Shown: piece after piece, positions 28,620-41,821 of the stretch | Layout of the letters: the number at the start of each line of letters is the position of its first letter | Position numbering within the stretch: the stretch's first letter is position 1 | Assembly: GCA_903837595.1 (NCBI GenBank) | Contig: CAILVI010000284.1 | Coordinates: forward strand, 1-64,000 | Direction of reading: 5' to 3' | Length of the DNA: 64,000 nt | From: an uncultured Thiodictyon sp. | Lineage (GTDB): Bacteria > Pseudomonadota > Gammaproteobacteria > Chromatiales > Chromatiaceae | Position numbers and translations under genes: made by a program | Notes under the pieces: model-generated | What the model saw: the letters and a program-made list of their open reading frames with translations, nothing else | What the model was told of the DNA's origin: nothing | The model's database searches: none

Positions 28620-31130
28620 ACCGCCCCTTGCGCATCCTGCTGCTGGAAGACAATCCGGCCGACGCTGAGCTCAACGAGCGCAGTCTGTGTAAGGCCGGTA
28701 TCGACTTCGAGTCGCGACGGGTCGAGCACGAGGCGGACTTCGTCGCGGCGCTGGAGACCTTCCGCCCGGACCTGGTCCTGGCGGACTATCACCTGCCGGA
28801 CTTCGACGGCGGCCTTGCACTGGCCCTGGTCCGGGCGCGGGACCCCGAGCTGCCGTTCATCTTCGTCAGCGGCGCCATGGGTGAGGACCTGGCGGTGGCG
28901 GCCCTGCACCAGGGCGCCAGCGACTATCTGCTGAAGGATCGGCTCTCCCGCTTGCCGGCGGCAGTCACGCGGGCCCTGGCGGAGGCCGAACAAAAGGCCA
29001 ATCTGCGTGACTCGGAACAGTCACTGCGCGCGAGTGAAGAGTGCTATCGGATGGCGACGCAGAGCATGCACGACGCCTTTATCCTCATGGACGACGCGGG
29101 CTGCGTCATCGAATGGAACCCGGCCGCCGAGCGGATGTTCGGCTATACGCGAGAGGAGATCCTCGGCCGCAACCTGCACGAGACCCTGGTACCGCAGCGC
29201 TTTCGCGGCGCCTATCGACACGCCTGGCCGCGTTTTCGTCAGACCGGCGAAGGTGAGGCCATCGGCCGGACCCTCGAGTTGGTGGCGCTGCGCCGCGACG
29301 GTCAGGAGTTTCCCATTGAGCTGTCGCTGTCCTGCATGGACGTGAACGGCCGCCGGCAGGCGGTGGGACTGATCCGCGACATCGGCGAGCGCAAACGGCT
29401 GGAGGCGGCCCTCGAAGGCTATCGGCAGCACCTCGAACAAGTGGTCGCGGAGCGTACCGCAGAATTGGTGGAGGCCCGCGACCAGGCCGAGGCGGCCACG
29501 CGTGCCAAGAGTGCCTTCCTGGCCAATATGAGCCACGAGATCCGCACCCCCATCAATGCCATCGTCGGTCTGACCTATCTGTTGCGCAAGCGGCTCACCG
29601 ACCCGCAGTCCATCGCACAACTGGCCAAGGTGGGTGAGGCCAGCCAGCACCTTTTGTGCATCATCAACGACATACTGGACCTGTCCAAGATCGAGGCCGA
29701 TCAACTGGGCTTGGAGACGATCCCGTTCGTCTTGGCCGAGGTGGTCGATCATACACTCGGCATCCTGGGTGAACGGGCACTCGCCAAGGGCCTGACGATC
29801 GAGCGGGACATCGACCCCGCGGTCCCCGCGGCGGTGCGCGGTGACCCCCTGCGCCTGGGACAGATCTTGCTCAACTATATTGGCAATGCCATCAAGTTCG
29901 CCGAGCGGGGTCGGGTCCAGGTGCGTATCCGGGTGGCGGAGGATCAGGGGGAAACCCTGCTGCTGCGTCTGGAGGTGGAGGATCAGGGGATCGGATTGAC
30001 GGCGGACCAACAGGCGCGGTTGTTCGAGGCGTTCGCCCAGGCCGACGACTCGACCACCCGTCGCTTCGGTGGTACGGGTTTGGGGCTGATCATCTGCCGC
30101 CGCCTGGCGAACCTGATGGGCGGTGACGTGGGCGTGACGAGTACCCCGGGGCAGGGCAGCACCTTCTGGGCGACGGCCCGGCTGACCCGGGTCGCGGTGC
30201 CGGAGGCCGCGCCAGCGGGCGCCGGGATGGGGCCGGGTGCGGAGCCCCCGGAGTTGGTCCTGGCGCGCGATTACCGGGGCGTGCACCTGCTCCTGGCGGA
30301 GGACGATCCGGTCAATCAGGAGGTGGCGCGCGAGATCTTGAGCGGTCTGGGTCTGGTCGTGGAGGTGGTCGCAACGGGTCACGCGGCGGTCGAGCGCGTG
30401 CTGGCGAGGGAGTACGCGCTGGTGCTGATGGACGTGCAAATGCCGGAGATGGACGGGCTGGAGGCGACCCGCCGCATCCGCGCGCATCCGCGCGCAACCG
30501 GGACATGCCCACTTGCCCATCTTGGCCATGACCGCCAATGCCTTTGCGGAGGATCGCCAGCGCTGTCTGGATGCCGGCATGGACGACCACATCGGCAAAC
30601 CGGTGGAACCCGAACGGCTCTATGCGACCCTGTTGCGCTGGCTGCCGCGACCCGCCGCGCCGGGGCTGGCCGACGCGACCGCACCGGCCGCGCAGTCCGA
30701 GGACGAGGCCTTACGACAGACCTTGGACGGCATCGGCGGAATCGACCTGGAGGCCGGGTTACGCTGCGTGCGCGGCAAACTGACGAGTTACGTGCGATTA
30801 TTGACCCTGTTCGCGCAGGGCCACGCCGACGACGTGGCCGCACTGCGTCGGCACCTGGCGACCGGTGCGCCAGGCGAGGCGCAGCGGTTGGCTCACGCCC
30901 TCAAAGGCGCCGCCGCTACCCTCGGCGCCGTGGCCCTGTGCCGGCGGGCGCAGGAACTTGAAGCGGCGCTCGATGCACAGGCCCCACGGGCGGACATCGA
31001 GGCGCGCATCGCTGCCTTGGACGCCGATCTCGCCCCCCTGCTGTTAACGCTTGCGGGTTTCGGGCACGCGCCGCCGCCCGCGGTGCCCGTACCGTGCGAG
31101 TCGGATCAGGTCCGGGAGACCCTGGCCTGA
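28616..31130 (+). pseudogene. Phosphorelay hybrid kinase REC-PAS-HisKA-HATPase-REC-Hpt, split by a +1 frameshift
   Basis: From the GTG at 28616 the frame encodes REC (LLLEDNPADAE), PAS, a coiled coil, HisKA ([16 protein letters not shown]), HATPase and most of a second REC ([32 protein letters not shown]). At about 30500-30503 (gggacatg) one extra base moves it out of frame. The rest of the REC ([11 protein letters not shown], then [11 protein letters not shown]) and an Hpt domain ([14 protein letters not shown]) continue in the frame ending at 31130. The unshifted frame runs on to 30961 without homology. With one base removed the product would be about 838 residues. It is either a recent lesion or an assembly error; a truncated kinase without Hpt would still be made. 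Confidence 0.8.
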
Positions 31131-31141
31131 TTGGAGCCATA

Positions 31142-32152
31142 ATGACCAGCGCACAGCAACGTATCGTCATCATTGCGGCAAGCGCGGTAGCGGCGTCGAT
31201 CGCCATCGTCGCCGTCTGGCTGAGCCGGCCGCCGCCGCCCGCCCCCGAACCCCTGACGATCGCAGTCTCCAACAGTTTTATCGGCGTACCGCTGTGGGTG
31301 GCAGACCAGCAGGGGTTCTTCGCCGCCGAGGGCCTGACGGTAACCCTGACGCGCTGGCCGACCGGCAAGCTCGCCGTGGAGACCATGCTGCGCGGCGAGG
31401 CGCAGGTCGCCACGGTCGCCGAGACCCCGCTCGTGTTCGCTGCCCTCGCCGGGAAACCGTTGCGCGTCATCGCCACCTATGCCGGCAGCGGCGAGCACGC
31501 CATCGTGGCCCGCGCCGACCGGGGCATCAGCCGGGTGGCGGACCTGCGCGGCCGGCGCGTTGGGGTCATCGCCGGCACCTCGGCCCAGTACTTCCTGCAC
31601 GTCATGCTGATCGACCAGGGGCTTAGCGAGACGGACATCACCCTGGTCGATCTGCCGGCCAAGGAGCAGGCGGCGGCCCTGGCGGCTGGCCGCGTCGAGG
31701 CGGTCGCCACCTTCGCCCCCTTTACGGCCCAGTGCCGGCGTGCGTTGGGCGAGACCGCCCGCACCTTCCCCATGGGACTGCGCTATCGGGGCTATACGAG
31801 CCTGGCGGTGGCGCCGGACCTGCCGGAGCGCCGGCCGGAGGCGATCCGGCGCCTGCTGCGGGCGCTCGAGCGGGCTATCGGCTGGATGCGCATGCACCCG
31901 CGCGAGGCCATGCAGGTCGCGACGACTGAACTGAACGTCGAAGGCGCGGTCGTTGAAGAGACCTGGCCGCGGCTTGGATTCAATCTGGCCGTCGACCAGG
32001 GGTTCGTCATGCTCCTGCAGTCGGAGGCCCAGTGGGCCATCGCCAGTGGGTTCACTCCGGGTCGGACGGTGCCCGATTTTCCTGCCATGATCGATGCCGC
32101 CATCCTGGCGCGGCTGCGCCCGGGGTCCGTCACCATCACCCGGCAACCATGA
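31142..32152 (+). CDS. NMT1/SsuA-type solute-binding protein with N-terminal membrane anchor, no transporter partners
   Basis: 336 residues from the ATG at 31142. Residues 7-27 are a hydrophobic helix without a clear cleavage site, followed by a Pro-rich linker, so it may stay anchored. The rest is a periplasmic binding domain of the nitrate/taurine/sulfonate family (LTIAVSNSFIGVPLWVADQQGFF near 37-59, YAGSGEHAIVARAD near 118). No ATPase or permease lies nearby. Its stop overlaps the start of the GGDEF-EAL gene by four bases, so it is probably a ligand-binding partner of that sensor and not part of an importer. Confidence 0.8.
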   Translation: MTSAQQRIVIIAASAVAASIAIVAVWLSRPPPPAPEPLTIAVSNSFIGVPLWVADQQGFFAAEGLTVTLTRWPTGKLAVETMLRGEAQVATVAETPLVFAALAGKPLRVIATYAGSGEHAIVARADRGISRVADLRGRRVGVIAGTSAQYFLHVMLIDQGLSETDITLVDLPAKEQAAALAAGRVEAVATFAPFTAQCRRALGETARTFPMGLRYRGYTSLAVAPDLPERRPEAIRRLLRALERAIGWMRMHPREAMQVATTELNVEGAVVEETWPRLGFNLAVDQGFVMLLQSEAQWAIASGFTPGRTVPDFPAMIDAAILARLRPGSVTITRQP

Positions 32153-35100
32153 ACCTGCGCACCCGCGTCCGCCTGCTCGTCTTGGTATCCGCCCTGATCG
32201 CCCTGTGGTTGCTCGGGGTCTTTCTGGCTGCCTACCTGGAGAAGGCCCGCGCCGAGCAGGACCTGGCGCTGAGCGAGTCTCTGACCGTTGCGACCTTGCA
32301 GCTGCGCACCGTGATCTTCGGCCATCTGGTGTCCCCGCACACCCAACCCCAATCCCAGGTCGAGGCGCAGTTCAAGATCTTCGCCGACCTGCTGGAGCCC
32401 GGGACCCGGTCCAGCGCCGCGTCAGACGTACAGGATGCGGATACCCGGTACGCCTGGGAAGGCGCAAGGCGCATGCTGAGCGATCTGCGGGCACTCCTCG
32501 CCGACCTGGACGCCGCCGGGACCGCCCCGCGCCTGAGCGCGCGCGACCGGCAGACCACCGAGCTGATCCTGATGGACAGCGATGCACTGATCCTGTTCGT
32601 CAGCCAGATCCGCGATCGCGCCCTTGATGGTATTTTCCAGGCGAGCACGCGGGAGAAGCAGTCCTTGGGCCTGCTGCTCGCGGGGCTGGCGGCCATTGGG
32701 CTGGGACTGCTCCTACTGGTGGAGCGGAGCCTGTTGTTGCCGATCGACCGGTTGCGCCAGGCCGTTATACAGCTCGGCGGCGGCGCCACGGCGGTGCGCC
32801 TCAAGTCGCACCGCCGCGACGAATTGGGCCAACTGGCCGACGCCTTCGATCACCTGCTGGACCAGATCCAGGAGACCACGGTCTCGCGCGATCGACTGCA
32901 GGTCGAGGTGGACGAGCGCGTGCGGGCGCAGACACGCTTTCAGTGCCTGACGGACGCCAACGTGATCGGCGTCGTCGTGGCCGATGCCGCGGGCGAGATC
33001 CTGGAGGCCAATGACTACTATCTGAACCTCGTGGGCTGCACCAGGGCGGACCTGGCCGCGGGCACGGTGGACTGGCGCAAGTTGACGCCGCCCGAATGGC
33101 TACCGGCCGATGAACAGGCACTCGCGCAATTGCATGAGCACGGGTTCTGCACGCCCTACGAAAAGGACTATGTCCGCGCGGACGGCGCGCGCGTCACGGT
33201 CTTGATCGCCTCCAGCATGGTGCCCGGTTCGGAGCAACACATCCTGGCGCTGGTCACCGACATCACCGAACGCAAGCGGGCCGAGCTGGCGCTCGAACGG
33301 CAGCGCGTCATCCTGCAACAGGCCGTGCATCTGGCGCGGATCGGGGCCTGGGAGTGGGATATCGCGCAGGACCGGCTGCACTTCTCCGCGGAGTTTCTCC
33401 GCGTGCATGGATTGCAGGAGGCCGCGCCGCTGACTCTCGATGAACTCTTGCCACTGGCCCATCCGCAGGACCTCGATGCGGTACAGCGGGCCTTCCAGGA
33501 CGCGCTCGACGGCAAGCAGCCCTACGACATCGAACACCGGATCATCCGCCGGGACGATGGCAGCATCCGCTTTGTTCATGCCAAGGCCGAGGTCAGCCGC
33601 AACGTGCGGGGCGAGCCGATCAAGATGATCGGTGTCTCCCAGGACATCACCGAGCGGACGCAGGCGGCGGAGGCCCTGCGGCAGAGCGAAGAACGATTCC
33701 GCACCCTGGCCGATGCCGTGCCACAAATCGTCTGGATGACCAGACCAGACGGTTGGAACATCTATTTCAATCAGCAATGGGTGGATTACACCGGCTTGAC
33801 GCTGGAAGAGAGCTATGGCGATGGCTGGAACATCCCCTTCCACCCCGATGACCGGCAGCGCGCCTGGGACGCCTGGCAGCAGGCCGTCCAAACCGATGGC
33901 GTCTACGCGCTCGAATGTCAGTTGCGCCGCGCCGACGGGGTCTACCGCTGGTGGCTGGTCCGCGGTGCATCGCTGCACGATGCCGACGGCCAGGTCGTCC
34001 ATTGGTTCGGCACCTGCACCGACATCCAGGACCTCAAGGAGTCCGAGGCCCAGTTGGAGCGCAGCGCGCACTACGACGCGCTGACCGGACTGCCCAACCG
34101 CGTGCTGCTGGCCGATCGCCTCCACCAGGCGATGGTTCAGGCGCAACGGCATGCGCGCCCAGTGGCCGTGGTCTTGCTCGACCTGGATGGCTTCAAGACG
34201 ATCAACGACAGCCATGGGCATGAGGCTGGGGACCAGTTCCTGATCGCCGCGGCGGCCCACCTGCAGCAAATGCTGCGCGCGGGCGACACCTTCGCCCGTC
34301 TGGGCGGTGATGAATTCGTCGCGGTGCTGCCGGACTTGGCCGACACCCAGGTCAGCTTGCCGCTGCTCACCCGTCTGCTCGAGGGCGCGGCCCAGCCGAT
34401 TGCGGCCGGCGACCGGGTGCTCCAGGTGTCGGCCAGTCTCGGCGTCACCTTCTATCCGCAGGCGCAGGACATCGATGCGGAGCAACTGCTGCGCCAGGCC
34501 GATCAGGCGATGTATCAGGCCAAGCTCGCCGGCAAGAATTGCTACCACGTGTTCGATGCCGAGCACGATCGCGCCTTGCGTGGTCATCACGAGGGACTGG
34601 AGCGTATCCGGCGTGCCCTGGTTGCCCATGAATTCGTGCTGTATTACCAGCCCAAGGTGAATATGCGCACGGGGGCGATCATCGGTGCCGAGGCCCTGAT
34701 CCGTTGGCAACACCCGGAACGGGGCCTCCTGCCGCCGGCGGCGTTCCTGCCCGTGATCGAGGATCATCCGCTGGCCATCGCGGTCGGCGAGTGGGTCATC
34801 GACACTGCTTTGACCCAGATGGAGTGCTGGCAGGCCACCGGGCGGGAGCTCCCGGTCAGCGTGAATGTGGGGGCCCATCAGTTGCAGCAGACGAACTTCG
34901 TCGAACGCCTGCGCGCGATCCTGGCGGCGCATCCGCAGGTCCGACCGGGCGATCTGGAACTGGAGGTGCTGGAGACCAGCGCGTTGGAACTGACCGGGGC
35001 CTCCCGGGTCCTCGACGCGTGCCGGGGGTTCGGGGTGCTGTTTGCCCTGGATGACTTTGGCACGGGTTTCTCATCGCTCACCTATCTGCGGCGTCTGCCG

Positions 35101-35739
35101 GTCGCCCAGCTCAAGATCGACCAGAGCTTCGTGCGCGACATGCTCGAGGATCCGGATGACCTGGCCATTATCGAGGCTGTACTCGGCCTGGCCAGCGCCT
35201 TCCACCGTCAAGTCATCGCCGAAGGGGTGGAGACCGTCGCCCAAGGCGAACTGCTGTTGCGGCTTGGCTGCGAACTGGCGCAGGGCTACGCCATTGCCCG
35301 CCCCATGCCGGCCGCCGACCTCCCGGACTGGTCGGCCGCCTGGCATCCCGATCCGGCCTGGGCCGACCTGCCGACGGTGAGCCGCGACGATCTGCCGCTG
35401 CTCTTTGCGGGCGTCGAACACCACGCCTGGATGATGGCCCTGGAAAACCACCTCAAGGGCGAACGTGAAACCCCGCCGCCGCTGGATCACCACGGGTGCC
35501 GCTTTGGCAATTGGCTGGATGCCGATGGCCTGGCCCCTTATGGTGCGCAGCCGGCTACCGCGGCCATCAGGCCCTTGCACCAACAAATACACGCGTTGGC
35601 AGCAGCCTTGTGTGACCTCCATACCCAAGACAGGGCACCCGAAGCATTGGTGATGCTGGGTGAACTGCATGACCTGCGGGACGCCCTGCTCGAACATTTA
35701 AAGTCACTGGTCCGGGACCGGTCGCACCCGTCCGGCTGA
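32149..35739 (+). CDS. c-di-GMP cyclase/phosphodiesterase: TM-HAMP-PAS3-GGDEF-EAL-CZB
   Basis: 1196 residues from the ATG at 32149. TM about 9-29, a periplasmic helical region, TM about 180-202, HAMP about 200-255, three PAS domains (about 262-385, 385-510, 515-640), GGDEF (about 645-805), EAL (about 815-1070) and a C-terminal CZB domain (about 1085-1190; motif CRFGNWL with flanking His). GGDEF, its RxxD inhibitory site (RAGD) and EAL (AEALIRW; DDFGTGFSSL) are all intact. CZB domains bind zinc and control cyclases or chemoreceptors. It is coupled to the upstream solute-binding gene. Confidence 0.9.
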   Translation: MNLRTRVRLLVLVSALIALWLLGVFLAAYLEKARAEQDLALSESLTVATLQLRTVIFGHLVSPHTQPQSQVEAQFKIFADLLEPGTRSSAASDVQDADTRYAWEGARRMLSDLRALLADLDAAGTAPRLSARDRQTTELILMDSDALILFVSQIRDRALDGIFQASTREKQSLGLLLAGLAAIGLGLLLLVERSLLLPIDRLRQAVIQLGGGATAVRLKSHRRDELGQLADAFDHLLDQIQETTVSRDRLQVEVDERVRAQTRFQCLTDANVIGVVVADAAGEILEANDYYLNLVGCTRADLAAGTVDWRKLTPPEWLPADEQALAQLHEHGFCTPYEKDYVRADGARVTVLIASSMVPGSEQHILALVTDITERKRAELALERQRVILQQAVHLARIGAWEWDIAQDRLHFSAEFLRVHGLQEAAPLTLDELLPLAHPQDLDAVQRAFQDALDGKQPYDIEHRIIRRDDGSIRFVHAKAEVSRNVRGEPIKMIGVSQDITERTQAAEALRQSEERFRTLADAVPQIVWMTRPDGWNIYFNQQWVDYTGLTLEESYGDGWNIPFHPDDRQRAWDAWQQAVQTDGVYALECQLRRADGVYRWWLVRGASLHDADGQVVHWFGTCTDIQDLKESEAQLERSAHYDALTGLPNRVLLADRLHQAMVQAQRHARPVAVVLLDLDGFKTINDSHGHEAGDQFLIAAAAHLQQMLRAGDTFARLGGDEFVAVLPDLADTQVSLPLLTRLLEGAAQPIAAGDRVLQVSASLGVTFYPQAQDIDAEQLLRQADQAMYQAKLAGKNCYHVFDAEHDRALRGHHEGLERIRRALVAHEFVLYYQPKVNMRTGAIIGAEALIRWQHPERGLLPPAAFLPVIEDHPLAIAVGEWVIDTALTQMECWQATGRELPVSVNVGAHQLQQTNFVERLRAILAAHPQVRPGDLELEVLETSALELTGASRVLDACRGFGVLFALDDFGTGFSSLTYLRRLPVAQLKIDQSFVRDMLEDPDDLAIIEAVLGLASAFHRQVIAEGVETVAQGELLLRLGCELAQGYAIARPMPAADLPDWSAAWHPDPAWADLPTVSRDDLPLLFAGVEHHAWMMALENHLKGERETPPPLDHHGCRFGNWLDADGLAPYGAQPATAAIRPLHQQIHALAAALCDLHTQDRAPEALVMLGELHDLRDALLEHLKSLVRDRSHPSG

Positions 35740-35765
35740 GGTATACCCCAGCCTGATGTCAGGCT
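35734..35765. terminator. Nested palindromes between convergent genes
   Basis: A 20-base near-perfect palindrome (ggctgaggtataccccagcc) starting at 35734 overlaps a second small hairpin, agcctga/tcaggct, to 35765. It sits between the plus-strand GGDEF-EAL gene and the convergent minus-strand cyclase, where a bidirectional transcript end is expected. There is no U-run. Confidence 0.4.
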
Positions 35766-35850
35766 CGCGGCCGAAAATTCGGCAGGCTTGGAGCACAGCC
35801 GCCACGCGCCTTGCTGATCCCGGGGTCTGGGTGGCGGTAACGCCACCTGC

Positions 35851-37199
35851 CTACCCGACCCGCAGCGTGTCAGACCCCGCCATCGCCACGCCGTGCTTGC
35901 CGTGAATCTTGACCGCGTACATCGCCTCATCCGCACAACGCAACAGTGTGGCGCCGTCTGGCCCGTGCTCCGGGAACCAACTCACGCCGATACTGGCCCC
36001 GATCCCGGCCGGTCCGTCGGCAAGCTCCATGGGCTTGCTGACCGCGGCCAGTATGCGCTGGCCCAGATCGAGGGCCGCGGGGCAGCCCGACACGTCGCGC
36101 AGCAGGACAGCGAACTCGTCCCCACCGAGCCTTGCCACGGTATCCGGGGGCCGTACCACCCCCTGCACGCGCGTGGCTACCTGGCACAGCACCTGATCGC
36201 CGGCCGCGTGTCCCCAGGTGTCGTTGATCCCCTTGAAGCCGTCGAGATCCACGAACATGACCGCCAGGTGCTCGCCGGTGCTACCCGCCGTGCTAACCGC
36301 CTCGTTCAGGATGTCTTCAAACAAGCGCCGGTTGGCGAGTCCGGTGAGGCTGTCGTGATGGGCAAGCGCTCCGTAGCGTGTCACTTGGTTTCGCAGGCGC
36401 TGGGCTTCCAACTCCCGGGCAGTCACGTCTTGCAGTCGCAGAATCAGGCCGAAGTTGATGCCATCCAGCCCGCGCAACGCCAGCGCGTGCATCTCCGCAT
36501 AGACCTCACCCGCGGCGGGATGCACGCCGCGCAACAGCAGGTCCAGCTGGGTGTCGGAGTCGGCCACCTGGGTGCGGATGCGCGTGACGATGGCCTGCGC
36601 GTCCGACTCCCCGGAGGCCGGTTCGGTAACCCCCTGCGCGAGCCGCAAGGGCGCGCCGACCGTCGCCTCCGCCACCAGGGGGAATCGGCTGGCGTCACGG
36701 TTGATCCAGCGCACGATCCCCTCGCGGTCGCACACCAGTGTTGGGTCCGGGATGGCATCGACCAGGCACTGAAAGAAGGCGTGGTCCTGGCGCAAGCGGC
36801 GCTCCGCATCGGCCGCCTCCACCAATTGCTGCAACCGGTTGCGCAGCACGGCCCAGCGGATGGGCTTGTTGACGTATTCGGTGGCCCCGGCGGCGAAGGC
36901 CCGGTCCACGGAATCCTCGTCCTCGTAGCTGGTGATCATGATTACCGGGACGCGGCGTCCGGCCGGGAGTGCCCGGATCGCCTCGCAGGCGGCGAACCCG
37001 TTCATCACCGGCATCGCCGCATCGAGCAGGACGATGTCCGCCCCCTGTGCCTCGAAGAGGGCGAGCGCGCGGCTACCATTGTCCGTACTCTGGACCTCGA
37101 ACCCGAGCCGGGCGATGAACCGGTGCATGGCGGTACGCAGCACGTCATCGTCATCCACCACGAGGGCGCGATAAGGCCGGTCGCGCTGGGCAATCAACA

Positions 37200-37200
<1 letters not shown>
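35851..37200 (-). CDS. Response regulator diguanylate cyclase (REC-PAS-like-GGDEF), probable output of the Wsp-like system
   Basis: 449 residues. Receiver about 10-130 (VVDDDDVLRTAM; phospho-acceptor Asp in VLLDAAMPVMNG), a PAS-like middle about 145-275, GGDEF about 285-445 with intact VARLGGDEFAVLL and RPPD inhibitory site. It makes c-di-GMP when phosphorylated. Its ATG overlaps the upstream hybrid kinase stop by one base (taatg), and both follow the chemosensory genes on the same strand, so it is the WspR-like output. Confidence 0.9.
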
Positions 37201-40364
<3,164 letters not shown>

Positions 40365-40438
40365 AGTCAGGACCGGGGCCGATCAGCCGGCGGCAAGTGA
40401 AATTGAGCGTGAGAATCGCTGTTTCCTTGAGTATGGCA

Positions 40439-41821
40439 CTACGAGGGCGTCTGCGGGGGATGCAGTAACCCGAGGCTGGGGTGCCGTGGGGCGCGCCGCT
40501 GCACCTCCCGCAGGTAGCCCTGGGCCAGGTCTTTCAGCCCCTTCTGGTGGAGCAGCAGGGCGACCAGGACCAATGCCTCCACATAGTCCGGCGGACTCAG
40601 GCGCAGTTCACCCGCGTCGGTCGCATGGAGCAGGGCCTCGGCCACCTCCAATGCCTCGAAGTCCTCCCCGCAGTCCGCCAGAACGCGTGCCTTACCGAGC
40701 CGGGCACGGGCGTCCGCGGGACGGCTGGTGAGGACGGCATCGAAGGAGCAAAGCGCTGCGGCGAAACGCTTGGCCTGGTAATGGGCCTCGGCCTGGGCGA
40801 GACGCGGGTCAACGCCCAGGGGGGCTGATGCGGGCGCGGGGCAGGCCGCAGCAAGTGCCGCCAGGCGTCGGGGGGTGGTCGTCCCGGTCTGACGCATCGA
40901 CGGGAGCGGCGTCGCTGCACCGGGGGGCCGCCCCGTGCCGTGCGGCACGCTCGTCGCGCCCGGGACGATGTCCCCACGGGAATGGTCGGCACGGGCGGGC
41001 ACGACCGCCCCCCGGGGGCGAAAACCGACACACCCGTCCAATTCCTGCATGTGGAAGCGCTCCCCCGGGATGTTCCACTCCGCATGATCGACGAACAGCC
41101 AGCCGTCAGGCTCCAGCAGCCGACCGATCACAGCCAGGGCCCGGGCGGCGGTCTCGGAGTCGAAATAGATCAGCAGGTTTTCGCAGAAGATCACGTCGAA
41201 GCGTCGCCCGAGCACCGCCTCCGCATCCTCCAACAGGTTGATCTGATGAAAGTTAACCCGCCGCAGCAGGGCCGGCTCCAATTGATAGGTTCGTGCGTCC
41301 TGGGGGCTGAACCAGCGCTGGACCGTTGTGGGGTCGGTACGCCGCAAGGCGAGCGCTCCATAGATACCGCGACGGGCCGCTGCGAGACAGGTGGCGGAGA
41401 TGTCGCCGGCATCGATCTCCACCGCCTGGGGCGGGATGCGCTGCTCCTCGCACAGGATCGCCAGGCTGTACGGCTCCTCTCCCCGGGCGCAGGGTAAGGA
41501 CAGGAGGCGTGCCGGTTGACCGGGGCGGCGGCGCATCAGGTCTGGGATCAGGCGCGTGACGGTCACCCGCATCTGGTCCTGGGCACGGAAGAAATAGGAC
41601 TCGTTAGTGGTGATGGCGTCGATGAATGCCTGGGGTGGCAGGACCCCGCCCAGCAGCCGGGCCAGGTAGTTCGCCGGGTCCAGTGCGTGCCGCTGCGCCT
41701 CCAGCCGCAGCGCCAGTTCCACCGGGGCCTGATTCTGCTCGGTGATATTGATCCCGGTGCGGGCACGAATCCAGGCCCGCAGGGGCCCGCTGACCACGCT
41801 GCCAGGGTGCGTGTCGTTCAT
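40439..41821 (-). CDS. cheR: CheR methyltransferase with C-terminal TPR-like region (WspC-like)
   Basis: 460 residues. The N-terminal 270 form a CheR fold: TTNESYFFR near 83, the SAM-site LLSLPCARGEEPYSLAI near 115, and FDVIFCENLLIYF near 205, with the usual Arg-Asn changed to Glu-Asn. Residues about 330-450 are helical TPR-like repeats after a Pro-rich linker. It methylates chemoreceptor glutamates. The TPR extension is typical of alternative chemosensory systems such as Wsp. Its ATG overlaps the cheB stop. Confidence 0.9.
   Translation of the reverse strand: MNDTHPGSVVSGPLRAWIRARTGINITEQNQAPVELALRLEAQRHALDPANYLARLLGGVLPPQAFIDAITTNESYFFRAQDQMRVTVTRLIPDLMRRRPGQPARLLSLPCARGEEPYSLAILCEEQRIPPQAVEIDAGDISATCLAAARRGIYGALALRRTDPTTVQRWFSPQDARTYQLEPALLRRVNFHQINLLEDAEAVLGRRFDVIFCENLLIYFDSETAARALAVIGRLLEPDGWLFVDHAEWNIPGERFHMQELDGCVGFRPRGAVVPARADHSRGDIVPGATSVPHGTGRPPGAATPLPSMRQTGTTTPRRLAALAAACPAPASAPLGVDPRLAQAEAHYQAKRFAAALCSFDAVLTSRPADARARLGKARVLADCGEDFEALEVAEALLHATDAGELRLSPPDYVEALVLVALLLHQKGLKDLAQGYLREVQRRAPRHPSLGLLHPPQTPS

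Noticed and set aside
30500..30961. C-terminal continuation of the kinase in the unshifted frame
   Set aside because: It has an Arg/Gly-rich shadow composition; the true receiver and Hpt domains are in the other frame.
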